Shown: positions 1 through 6,581 of the stretch, in pieces
Numbering within the stretch: position 1 is the stretch's first letter
Layout of the letters: every line of letters begins with the position of its first letter
Notes under the pieces: generated by a model
What the model saw: the letters and a program-made list of their open reading frames with translations, nothing else
Told to the model about the DNA's origin: nothing
Databases searched by the model: none
DNA from: Scybalousia_A sp964626385
GTDB lineage: Bacteria > Bacteroidota > Bacteroidia > Bacteroidales > P3
DNA: 8,848 bases
Direction: 5' to 3'
Assembly (NCBI GenBank): GCA_964626385.1
Contig: CAZVEO010000085.1
Coordinates: 1-8,848 of the forward strand
Translations under genes and position numbers: made by a program

Positions 1-1477
1 TCCAAACGCAAACCATTTAGCACTTGTAGTACTACCATTCGCCGTGCCTGTATTTTTTTTGCCTACTTCTACGCTACCACTTGTTTGATATGGCATTGAA
101 ACACTTGTAAGGGTGTTATCATTGGTTACAGTTTCACCAGCATAATTTTGATTAAAAGCCCAAACAAAATAACCTTCGCCCGTTTTCATTGTTTCATTAG
201 CATACAAGAAAGTATTATTCCAAGCGTTGTTCTGATAATCATAACCCGCTATCGCTATATCACAATGTGGATAATTTTGACTTGTGGAGTCAGTGGTACT
301 ACCTGCCGTAAATGTAGATGCAAAACTTGCAGGAGTATTGTTATTATAAAGACTCGCATCATTTCCCAACCCCGCAACAAAATTCCACTTGCCTGTGTAA
401 AGCCCAACACTTTCAGAGTTAAAAGTACCAACCTTAACATTGTAATTACTCAACGCAGTAGACCAATAATTTGCCGTTAAATAACTCTCATTTGGAACGT
501 AAAAAGTCGCAGTGGAAGGAATGTTATTAAAGGTATTTGTACTTGTTAAGGTAGGTGGATTATCACTGTTTAAATTTATACTTGTTACAGCTCTACAATT
601 AGCAAAAGCTTCGTCACCTATACTTGTTACAGAAGCAGGAATAGTTATATTAGTCAATTCTTTACAACCATAAAAAGCACTATTTCCTATACTAGTTACA
701 GAACTAGGAATAGTTACACTTGTCAAACCAGTACAAGAATTAAAAGCACTGTTACCTATACTAGTTACAGAACTAGGAATAGTTACACTTGTCAAACCAG
801 TACAAGAATTAAAAGCACTGTTACCTATACTAGTTACAGAACTAGGAATAGTTACACTTGTCAAACCAGTACAACCATAAAAAGCACAGTAATCTATACT
901 TGTTACAGAATTAGGTATTATTATACTTGTCAAACTGCCACAATTTCTAAAAGTATTGCTACTTATACTTGTTATAGAGTTAGAAATGGTTACACTAGTC
1001 AAATTACTACAATCAGAAAAAGCATTGCTACCTATACTAGTTACAGAATTAGGAATAGTTACACTTGTCAAACCAGTACAAGAATTAAAAGCACTGCTAC
1101 CTATATTCGTTACAGAGTTAGGAATAGTTACACTTGTCACGCCACTATAAACGTTACCGTTAAAAGCTCTTATTGCTATTGCAGTTACTGTGTAACGTGT
1201 ATTGTTATTATATACATAAGAGGGTATCGTAATGGCACCGCTAATAGAAGTTCCTGTGGCTTTTACGGATACATATTTGTTTGTAGCATCAATAACGGTA
1301 CAAGTATACCCATTGGCTACAAATGTTGTTTGTGCTTGGGTATTTAAAGAAATAAGGGAAATAAAAAATAAAAAAAATGCTTTTAATAGTGGTAAGTATT
1401 TGATTGTTAACGATTTACCCCCCCCCTATAGAAAATAAGGAAAGCCTTTGATTGACTTTAAAATTTTTGTTTGTCAT
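1..1477 (-). CDS. BspA-like leucine-rich-repeat surface protein, partial; frame broken at a G9 tract (phase OFF)
   Basis: This is a secreted leucine-rich-repeat (LRR_5/BspA) protein. The minus-strand frame is open from about 1425 to the window edge, where the C-terminus is cut off. It encodes a signal peptide (LPLLKAFFLFFISLISL, then AQAQ), a short N-terminal domain, eight 23-residue repeats of the form LTSVTIPnSVTSIGssAF.sC, a degenerate cap repeat, and a further W/G/N-rich domain. That frame has no usable start: a TAG lies directly upstream (1428-1426), and no ATG, GTG or TTG falls between it and the signal peptide. The only good start is ATG at 1477-1475, one frame off; it reads 20 codons through the G tract and hits TAA at 1417-1415. 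Eight G's would fuse the two frames into about 490 residues up to the edge. Such proteins are usually surface-exposed adhesins; export by type IX secretion is a guess, since the C-terminus is missing. A sequencing error in the homopolymer is the main alternative to phase variation. Confidence 0.85.
589..1140 (-). repeat. Eight tandem 69-bp coding repeats (23-residue leucine-rich repeats)
   Basis: Eight in-frame 69-bp units encode the leucine-rich repeats. Reading along the minus strand they occupy 1140-1072, 1071-1003, 1002-934, 933-865, 864-796, 795-727, 726-658 and 657-589. The units at 864-796 and 795-727 are identical at all 69 bases. The outer units diverge, for example ISNSITSISSNTF in the third and IPASVTSIGDEAF in the eighth. 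A degenerate ninth unit (from 588) leads into the cap. Confidence 0.9.
1418..1426 (-). repeat. G9 homopolymer: candidate phase-variation switch
   Basis: Nine consecutive G's on the coding strand (C's on the plus strand) lie 17 codons after ATG 1477 and just before the signal peptide of the leucine-rich-repeat protein. Nine G's put TAA immediately after the tract. Ten G's give GTA AAT CGT TAA, a stop three codons later. Eight G's give GGT AAA TCG TTA and so on, into the open frame. One length class is therefore ON and two are OFF. A G run this long stands out in so AT-rich a sequence. Slipped-strand mispairing at such tracts is established for surface genes of other bacteria; its operation here is inferred. 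Confidence 0.75.
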
Positions 1478-1526
1478 AATAATTATTTGTTAAATTTTTA
1501 ATTATAAATCTTTTAATTTCAGAGTA

Positions 1527-1534
1527 CAAAAGTA
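1527..1534 (-). promoter_or_regulatory. Candidate -7 promoter element for the leucine-rich-repeat gene
   Basis: TACTTTTG on the minus strand matches the Bacteroidota -7 consensus TAnnTTTG. A TTTT, one mismatch from the -33 TTTG, lies 20 bp upstream at 1555-1558. This would start a transcript near 1520 and leave a leader of about 43 nt before ATG 1477, which supports that ATG as the real start. In AT-rich sequence a chance match is possible. Confidence 0.4.
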
Positions 1535-1648
1535 TAACAAAAAACTAATATGAGAAAACTTTATTTGGAAAAATGTTTTTATAGGTTATAATATGTTAGC
1601 ATAGGTTAAGATAGATAGGTTGTAATGAGTTGACATGAGTTGAGATAA

Positions 1649-1827
1649 CGCATAAGCGAAGCCGTTGGCTTTTTACAAGGGCATAGCCGTTAAAAAAGTA
1701 GAGGCTATGCCCTTATAAGACAGGTATTGCCTGTGCCCTTATAAAACAGCCTGTAATGACTCTGTCCTTATAAAACAGGCAATGCCTGTGCCTTGTAAAA
1801 ACACACTGTGGGTGCAGGCTGAGCCTG
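1649..1827. repeat. Intergenic cluster of short palindromic repeats (left copy)
   Basis: This lies in the 417-bp gap between the divergent leucine-rich-repeat and glycosyltransferase genes. It contains three 13-bp cores of the form CAGGyNNNrCCTG: caggtattgcctg (1721-1733), caggcaatgcctg (1776-1788) and caggctgagcctg (1815-1827). CTTATAAnACAG links recur between them. It also holds cgcataagcg (1649-1658) and gggcatagccgtta (1679-1692). The same words recur at 8584-8752. The arms are conserved while the central bases vary, as in REP-like or other mobile palindromic elements. No open frame or conserved protein covers the cluster. Confidence 0.7.
1677..1714. repeat. Perfect 12-bp inverted repeat with 14-nt loop
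   Basis: Left arm AAGGGCATAGCC (1677-1688) is the exact reverse complement of GGCTATGCCCTT (1703-1714). It is the strongest hairpin in the left repeat cluster. Neither side is followed by a T run, so it does not look like an intrinsic terminator. A half copy (gggcatagccgtta) without its partner arm sits at 8604-8617. Confidence 0.75.
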
Positions 1828-1894
1828 TACCTGTAAAATATTTAATAAAAAATAACGTTGTTTGTAAAAGATAGAATAAAACGAAATAAAAAAC

Positions 1895-2857
1895 ATGGAT
1901 ATATCTATAATAATATCACTTTTGAATGAGCAAGAATCTTTGAAACCACTGACCGACTGGATAGCCAAGATTATGCAAGAAAACAACTATACATACGAAA
2001 TAATAATGGTGGATGATGGTAGCAAAGATAATTCTTGGCAAGAGATAGAAAAGCTTTCTGCAAATAACAATAATATAAAAGGAATAAAATTTCGCAGAAA
2101 CTACGGTAAGAGTGCGGCTTTGAATGTGGGTTTTGAGCATGCAAAGGGTGATGTGGTGATAACAATGGACGCAGATTTGCAAGACTCCCCTGATGAAATA
2201 CCAGGATTATACAAAATGATAAAACAAGAGGGGTATGATTTGGTATCTGGTTGGAAAAGGAAACGTTACGACTCGAAACTTATGAAAAATTTACCTTCCA
2301 AATTTTTTAATGCAACAACAAGGTGGCTTTCGGGGATAAAACTACATGATTTTAATTGCGGGTTGAAAGCTTATAAATTAGATGTTGTTAAAAATATAGA
2401 AGTTTATGGAGAAATGCATAGATATATTCCTGTTATAGCCAAATGGGCTGGTTTTACCAATATAGGAGAAAAGGTTGTAAAACATCAAAAACGTCAGTTT
2501 GGCAAAAGCAAATTTGGAATGAATAGATTTATAAACGGATATTTGGACTTAATGTCAATAATGTTTGTTTCTCGTTTTTCCAAGCAGCCTATGCATTTTT
2601 TTGGAGCCATAGGTACTTTGATGTTTTTTATAGGTATAGTTGCTGCCACTATATTAGGAATACAAAAACTTTGGGCTTTGCATCAAGGACTTTGGGCGCA
2701 AACAAGGTTGATAACCGAAAGTCCTTATTTTTATATATCTTTGGTTATGTTGATTATAGGAGTGCAATTGTTTCTTGTGGGATTTTTGGCAGAACTTGTG
2801 GGTAGAAATTCCACAACTCGCAATACCTATTTGATAGAAAAAGAACACAATTTTTAA
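1895..2857 (+). CDS. Family 2 glycosyltransferase, polyprenyl-phosphate type (GtrB/DPM1-like)
   Basis: This is predicted to move a sugar from a nucleotide-sugar onto polyprenyl phosphate at the inner face of the cytoplasmic membrane, supplying flippable lipid-linked sugars for surface glycans. The GT-A domain fills about residues 1-225. It starts SIIISLLNEQESL, with nucleotide-binding VDDGS at 39-43, the metal-binding DAD at 92-94 within DADLQD, and HRY at 175-177. Two hydrophobic segments follow at about 233-257 and 278-303, the usual C-terminal pair of this subfamily. At 320 residues it is of normal length. The ATG follows an A-rich stretch with no Shine-Dalgarno, as in other starts here. 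A weak -7-like TAACGTTG lies at 1853-1860. gmhA begins 6 bp after the stop, so the two are probably cotranscribed. The sugar cannot be read from sequence. Confidence 0.9.
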   Translation: MDISIIISLLNEQESLKPLTDWIAKIMQENNYTYEIIMVDDGSKDNSWQEIEKLSANNNNIKGIKFRRNYGKSAALNVGFEHAKGDVVITMDADLQDSPDEIPGLYKMIKQEGYDLVSGWKRKRYDSKLMKNLPSKFFNATTRWLSGIKLHDFNCGLKAYKLDVVKNIEVYGEMHRYIPVIAKWAGFTNIGEKVVKHQKRQFGKSKFGMNRFINGYLDLMSIMFVSRFSKQPMHFFGAIGTLMFFIGIVAATILGIQKLWALHQGLWAQTRLITESPYFYISLVMLIIGVQLFLVGFLAELVGRNSTTRNTYLIEKEHNF

Positions 2858-2863
2858 AAAACA

Positions 2864-3448
2864 ATGTACATTATGAGAATACAACAAGCAATAGAAGACT
2901 CCATAAAATTGAAGCAATCCTTATTGAAAGATACACACTTTATGGAGCAAATACAAAGGGTTATAGACCTTATAGTACAAGCCTATAAGGAAAATAAAAA
3001 AGTGTTGTTTTGTGGAAATGGAGGCTCGGCTGCAGATGCCCAACATTTGGCAGCAGAACTCTCGGGTAGATTCTATTATGACAGAGAGCCTTTATATGCC
3101 GAGGCTTTGCATGTAAATACTTCTTATTTGACTGCTGTTGCCAATGATTATGCTTATGAGGATGTTTTTGCTCGTATGCTTAAAGCCTCAGGACAAAAGG
3201 GAGATGTAATTGTAGGTATTTCAACCTCGGGTAATTCCAAAAATGTGATAAAAGCCTTCGAAGTAGCCAAACAAAAAGGAATGCACATTGTTGCCCTAAC
3301 AGGAGAGGGAGGAGGAAAAATGGGAGAAATGGCTGATATACTTCTTGCTGTGCCTTCAAAAGATACTCCACGTATACAGGAATGCCATATAATGATAGGG
3401 CATATTATTTGCGAAATGGTGGAAAAAACATTATTTCCTAAGCAATAA
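2864..3448 (+). CDS. gmhA: Phosphoheptose isomerase (sedoheptulose 7-phosphate isomerase)
   Basis: GmhA converts D-sedoheptulose 7-phosphate to D-glycero-D-manno-heptose 7-phosphate in the cytosol, the first step to ADP- or GDP-activated heptose for lipopolysaccharide core or other surface glycans. The single SIS domain shows GNGGSAADAQHLAAEL at 51-66 and STSGNS at 120-125. It has the family's metal and catalytic residues His61, Glu65, Gln172 and His180, at the same numbers I recall for E. coli GmhA. At 194 residues it is full length. Met4 (2873) is an equally possible start. It lies 6 bp after the glycosyltransferase. The retained catalytic residues argue against DiaA or another non-enzymatic SIS protein. 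No later heptose-pathway gene is in the window, so which activated heptose is made is unknown. Confidence 0.93.
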   Translation: MYIMRIQQAIEDSIKLKQSLLKDTHFMEQIQRVIDLIVQAYKENKKVLFCGNGGSAADAQHLAAELSGRFYYDREPLYAEALHVNTSYLTAVANDYAYEDVFARMLKASGQKGDVIVGISTSGNSKNVIKAFEVAKQKGMHIVALTGEGGGKMGEMADILLAVPSKDTPRIQECHIMIGHIICEMVEKTLFPKQ

Positions 3449-3542
3449 AACGGACTTTTAATAAAATATTCTTATTTTTCGTTAAATACTCCTCTTTAAG
3501 AGAAAAAGAAAACTTTGCAATTTAGTTGCATCAAAAGGTTTG

Positions 3543-3550
3543 TAATTTTG
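3543..3550 (+). promoter_or_regulatory. -7 promoter element of the permease gene, inside an 18-bp palindrome
   Basis: TAATTTTG matches the Bacteroidota -7 consensus TAnnTTTG. A TTTA 18 bp upstream (3521-3524) is a weak -33 match. The element sits in GTTTGTAA-TT-TTGCAAAC (3538-3555), an inverted repeat with one mismatched pair. Transcription would begin near 3557. That places an upstream in-frame ATG (3515) outside the transcript and supports a start at 3572 or 3578. Confidence 0.55.
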
Positions 3551-3571
3551 CAAACAAATGTAAATACAAAA

Positions 3572-4822
3572 ATGATTATGCAGGATTTAGAAAAATTTTT
3601 CATGGAATTTTGGACTATGATTTGTGCTATGGCTCCATATCTTCTTTTGGGATTTTTGATAGCGGGAGTTTTGCATGTAGTAGTACCAAGTGAGTTTTAT
3701 CGCAAATATCTAACGAAAAACTCGGGTAAATCAGTTGTTTATGCTGCTCTTTTAGGTATTCCTTTGCCTTTGTGTTCGTGTGGAGTAATACCGACGGCCA
3801 TAGGACTTAGAAACGAAAAAGTTTCCAAGGGAGCGGTAGCCTCTTTTCTTATAGCCACACCTCAGACGGGTATAGACTCCATACTTGCAACCTTTTCTCT
3901 TATGGGCTTGGGTTTTGCTATAATAAGACCTGTGGCAGCTTTGGTTACAGGAGTGTGCGGTGGTCTGTTGGTCAATCGTCTTCTGCGAAAAGAAAAAGAG
4001 CAGAATGATATTTCTTCTTGTGAAATACAAACAAAAAAACTTAACCCTATTTATGCAATATGCAAATATGCTTTTTATGAAATGTTGCAAAACATAGGAC
4101 TTAGGTTGCTTGTAGGCTTGTTGTTAGCAACGTTAATAAGTATTTTTATACCGGACGAATTTTTCTTAAGATTTGCTGATTATCCTTTGCTACAAATGTT
4201 GATAATACTTCTTATAGCGATTCCTATGTATGTTTGTTCAACTGGAAGTATTCCTATAGCGGCTTCTTTGATAATGAAGGGGTTGAGTCCGGGCGCTGCT
4301 TTAGTTATGCTTATGGCAGGACCTGCTGTAAATCTTGCTTCTATTCTTGTTGTCAAAAAAACAATAGGAAAGAATTTTACTCTTATATATGTGTTAACCA
4401 TTGTTATAGGTGCTGTACTATTTGGGTTGTTGGTTAATATTTTTCCAGATTTCTTTATTGGCAATATGACTCAAAGTGCTTCTATGGATTGTTGCTCTAC
4501 CAATATGCACCATGTTTCTTGGTTTAAAACAATTTGTGCGATAATATTTAGTGTATTACTTATAAATGCTTTGATTATAAAATTTTTAGATAGATTTAAA
4601 AAAACAGAAAAATTGGCATCTGAAAACCTTTATAGAGTTGAGGGTATGACTTGCTCACATTGTAAAATGTCTGTGGAAAAAGCCGTTATGGGTCTAAAAA
4701 ATATAGAATATGCGGAGGCTGATGTTAATCAAAAAACTCTAAAAGTCAAAGGCTCTGCCTCCGAGCAGGAAATCAAAAAAGCGGTGGAAGGAGCAGGCTT
4801 TACTTTCAAAGGAGAAATCTAA
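3572..4822 (+). CDS. Metal-efflux-type permease (SO_0444/ArsP-like, DUF318) with C-terminal HMA domain
   Basis: This is an inner-membrane permease of the DUF318 superfamily, whose SO_0444-type members are linked to copper/zinc export and ArsP members to organoarsenical export. From the 3572 start it has 416 residues. Two homologous membrane halves carry the family signatures PLPLCSCGVIPTAIGLR (Cys68 and Cys70) and CSTGSIPIAASLIMKG. Between the second half and the last helix lies a metal-binding-looking loop, MDCCSTNMHH (Cys307, Cys308, His313, His314). Residues about 351-416 form a heavy-metal-associated domain with GMTCSHC (Cys361, Cys364), the soft-metal site of copper chaperones and P-type ATPases. 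An in-frame ATG exists at 3515, but the promoter at 3543-3550 makes it unlikely; 3578 is also possible. It stands alone, with no regulator beside it. Soft-metal efflux is well supported; the exact metal is not. Confidence 0.88.
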   Translation: MIMQDLEKFFMEFWTMICAMAPYLLLGFLIAGVLHVVVPSEFYRKYLTKNSGKSVVYAALLGIPLPLCSCGVIPTAIGLRNEKVSKGAVASFLIATPQTGIDSILATFSLMGLGFAIIRPVAALVTGVCGGLLVNRLLRKEKEQNDISSCEIQTKKLNPIYAICKYAFYEMLQNIGLRLLVGLLLATLISIFIPDEFFLRFADYPLLQMLIILLIAIPMYVCSTGSIPIAASLIMKGLSPGAALVMLMAGPAVNLASILVVKKTIGKNFTLIYVLTIVIGAVLFGLLVNIFPDFFIGNMTQSASMDCCSTNMHHVSWFKTICAIIFSVLLINALIIKFLDRFKKTEKLASENLYRVEGMTCSHCKMSVEKAVMGLKNIEYAEADVNQKTLKVKGSASEQEIKKAVEGAGFTFKGEI

Positions 4823-4850
4823 AATTGTGCATAGTGTGGTCGCTTTTTTG

Positions 4851-4858
4851 TAATTTTG
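4851..4858 (+). promoter_or_regulatory. -7 promoter element of thiH-folA
   Basis: TAATTTTG matches TAnnTTTG, with ATTG 23 bp upstream (4824-4827) as a possible -33 box. It lies within TTTTTGTAA-TT-TTGCAAAAA (4845-4864), an inverted repeat with one mismatched pair, almost the same as the one before the permease gene. Transcription would start near 4865, about 16 nt before the thiH ATG. No thiamine-pyrophosphate riboswitch fits in the 58-bp gap. Confidence 0.5.
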
Positions 4859-4880
4859 CAAAAATATTCTTTTAAACACT

Positions 4881-5990
4881 ATGGAATTTTATGATACTAT
4901 AAAGGATTTGGTTTGGGAGGATGTAACGAAGTCCATCTATTCCAAAAATAAGAATGATGTAGAAAGGGCTTTGAGCAGGGAATTTCTCTCCTTAGAAGAT
5001 TTCAAAGCCCTTATTTCACCCGCAGCAGAGGATTATTTGGAGATTATGGCTCAAATGTCTCGCTCTATTACTCAAAAACGTTTTGGTAAAGTTATACTTT
5101 TGTACATTCCTATGTATTTAAGCAATGCTTGTAGTAATCATTGTATTTATTGTGGTTTTAATCACAACAACCCAATGACAAGAAAGACTCTTAACGATGA
5201 GGAAATTCTTAGTGAGATAAAAGAGATAAAACAAATGGGTTATGACAATGTTTTGTTGCTTACTGGAGAGTTTCCAAAGGTTGCAGGCGTTGACTATATT
5301 AAACACGCTATAGAATTGTGTCGTCCTCATTTTTCAGCTATTAATTTAGAGGTTTTTCCAATGAAAGTTTCTGATTATGAAAAATTAGTAAATGCAGGAG
5401 CAAATACTTTGTATGTTTATCAAGAAACATTTAATGAAGGACGCTATAAAGTTTATCATCCGAAAGGAATGAAATCCAATTATAAATGGAGGCTTGGAAC
5501 ACCTGAAAGAGTAGCCCAGGCAGGAATACACAAAATAGGTATGGGAGCTTTGATAGGTTTGGAAGAATGGCGAACCGAGATGCTTTATTTGGCTATGCAC
5601 CTGCGTTTTATGGAAAAACATTATTGGAAACAAAAGTATAGTATAAGTTTTCCTCGTATGCGTCCAGCAGCGGGAGGTTATAAGCCTAATTTTCTTATGA
5701 GTGAAAAGCAATTTGCACAGACGCTTTGGGCTTTTCGTATTTTTGATAATGATATAGATATAGCCATGTCTACAAGGGAGACTCGCAATATGAGAGACCA
5801 TTTTATTACACTTGGGGTAACCTCTATAAGTGCGGGCAGTAAGACAGAACCCGGAGGTTATGCCCATCCAAACGAAGACTTGGAGCAATTTCACATCAAT
5901 GATGACCGCTCGCCAAAAGTAATGGAGGAAATGATAAGAAAACAAGGCTACGATGTTATTTACAAAGATTGGGACAGAATTTTGAACTAA
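4881..5990 (+). CDS. thiH: 2-iminoacetate synthase ThiH (radical SAM)
   Basis: ThiH cleaves tyrosine to 2-iminoacetate (dehydroglycine) and p-cresol, giving the glycine-derived part of the thiamine thiazole, which ThiG then joins with ThiS-thiocarboxylate and DXP. The radical SAM cluster motif CxxxCxxC is CSNHCIYC (Cys84, Cys88, Cys91), preceded by LYIPMYLSNA as in the family. Other family landmarks are LLLTGE, LYVYQETFNE, GMGALIGLEEWR, SFPRMRP, MSTRE and the C-terminal TEPGGY and KDWD. At 369 residues it has ThiH length; it lacks the extra C-terminal cysteine region of HydG, the closest paralogue. It is followed by folA after 6 bp. The oddity is its context: no thiS, thiC, thiG, thiE or thiF nearby, so partners must lie elsewhere or it has another use. 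Confidence 0.94.
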   Translation: MEFYDTIKDLVWEDVTKSIYSKNKNDVERALSREFLSLEDFKALISPAAEDYLEIMAQMSRSITQKRFGKVILLYIPMYLSNACSNHCIYCGFNHNNPMTRKTLNDEEILSEIKEIKQMGYDNVLLLTGEFPKVAGVDYIKHAIELCRPHFSAINLEVFPMKVSDYEKLVNAGANTLYVYQETFNEGRYKVYHPKGMKSNYKWRLGTPERVAQAGIHKIGMGALIGLEEWRTEMLYLAMHLRFMEKHYWKQKYSISFPRMRPAAGGYKPNFLMSEKQFAQTLWAFRIFDNDIDIAMSTRETRNMRDHFITLGVTSISAGSKTEPGGYAHPNEDLEQFHINDDRSPKVMEEMIRKQGYDVIYKDWDRILN

Positions 5991-5996
5991 GAAACA

Positions 5997-6503
5997 ATGA
6001 ATAAATTTTCTATAATAGTCGCAGTAGGAGAAAATAATGCAATAGGTAAGGAGGGTGATTTGTTGTGGCATATTAGAGAGGATATGCTACATTTTAAGAA
6101 CACTACAAAAAATCATCCTGTGCTTATGGGAAGAAAAACATGGGACAGTTTGCAAATAAGACCTTTGCCCAAAAGATACAATATAATAATAACCCAAAAT
6201 AAGAATTTTTCTTTTCTTAATGATGAGGTTAGTATTTTGCATTCCATAGAAGAGGCAAAAAACATAAAAGATTTTGATAACGAAGTTTTCATTATAGGAG
6301 GAGGAAGCATATACAAAGAGTTTTTGCCCTTGACCAACAAAATCTATTTGACCAAAGTCTATATGTCCTATAAAGATGCAGATACTTTTTTCCCAGAAAT
6401 AAATGATAAGGAATGGAAAACTATTTATCAGAGTGAAAGAAAAAAAGATAAAGAAAGCAATATTGAATATCAGTTCTTTACTTTGGAGCGTTGTGATAAA
6501 TAA
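5997..6503 (+). CDS. folA: Dihydrofolate reductase
   Basis: FolA reduces dihydrofolate to tetrahydrofolate with NADPH in the cytosol, sustaining thymidylate, purine and methionine synthesis. The 168-residue protein has normal length for the bacterial enzyme. Visible landmarks are the N-terminal strand IIVAVGENNAIG with the Met20-type loop (GKEGDLLWHI), the acidic catalytic residue aligning with E. coli Asp27 at Asp29, the NADPH-site segment MGRKTWDS at 44-51, RPLPKR at 55-60 and GGGSIY at 101-106. It begins 6 bp after thiH and ends at the hairpin terminator, so it is probably cotranscribed from the promoter at 4851. Folate synthesis partners such as thyA, common neighbours of folA elsewhere, are not present in the window. 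Confidence 0.95.
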   Translation: MNKFSIIVAVGENNAIGKEGDLLWHIREDMLHFKNTTKNHPVLMGRKTWDSLQIRPLPKRYNIIITQNKNFSFLNDEVSILHSIEEAKNIKDFDNEVFIIGGGSIYKEFLPLTNKIYLTKVYMSYKDADTFFPEINDKEWKTIYQSERKKDKESNIEYQFFTLERCDK

Positions 6504-6507
6504 GAAA

Positions 6508-6547
6508 AAAAAATAGTGCTGTCTTTTTGAGGGCAACACTATTTTTT
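6508..6547. terminator. Bidirectional intrinsic terminator between folA and the biotin carrier gene
   Basis: AAAAAATAGTG (6508-6518) pairs perfectly with CACTATTTTTT (6537-6547), with further partial pairing (ctgtc/gggcaa) inside the loop. The A run on one side and T run on the other give a U tail in both directions, as expected between convergent genes. It begins 4 bp after the folA stop and lies 34 bp past the end of the biotin carrier gene. Confidence 0.85.
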
Positions 6548-6581
6548 AAAAAATGAAAAAAAATTTAAAATCCGTATTTTA

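Noticed and set aside
148..480. Plus-strand open frame of 110 codons
   Set aside because: Its residue pattern is not protein-like, and it lies opposite the continuous leucine-rich-repeat protein frame.
589..1140. Regular 69-bp repeats resembling a CRISPR or non-coding satellite
   Set aside because: They stay in frame, encode a leucine-rich repeat and have no unique spacers.
1768..1986. Small minus-strand open frame over the left repeat cluster
   Set aside because: Its C-terminal half is translated repeat palindromes and its start lies inside the glycosyltransferase gene.
3449..3520. Terminator after gmhA
   Set aside because: Only a six-pair AT stem (AAAATA-ttct-TATTTT) is visible; too weak to call.
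3515..3571. In-frame ATG at 3515 as start of the permease
   Set aside because: The -7 promoter element at 3543-3550 lies inside that extension, and its residues do not look like the start of a membrane protein.
4823..4880. TPP riboswitch before thiH
   Set aside because: The 58-bp gap has no thi-box-like sequence and is filled by the promoter.
4881..5990. HydG (hydrogenase maturase) instead of ThiH
   Set aside because: The length of 369 residues, absence of a C-terminal cysteine extension and ThiH-like C-terminal motifs fit ThiH; no hydrogenase genes are near.
5385..6071. 228-codon minus-strand open frame opposite thiH
   Set aside because: It is antisense to clear thiH and folA coding sequence and shows no recognisable domain.
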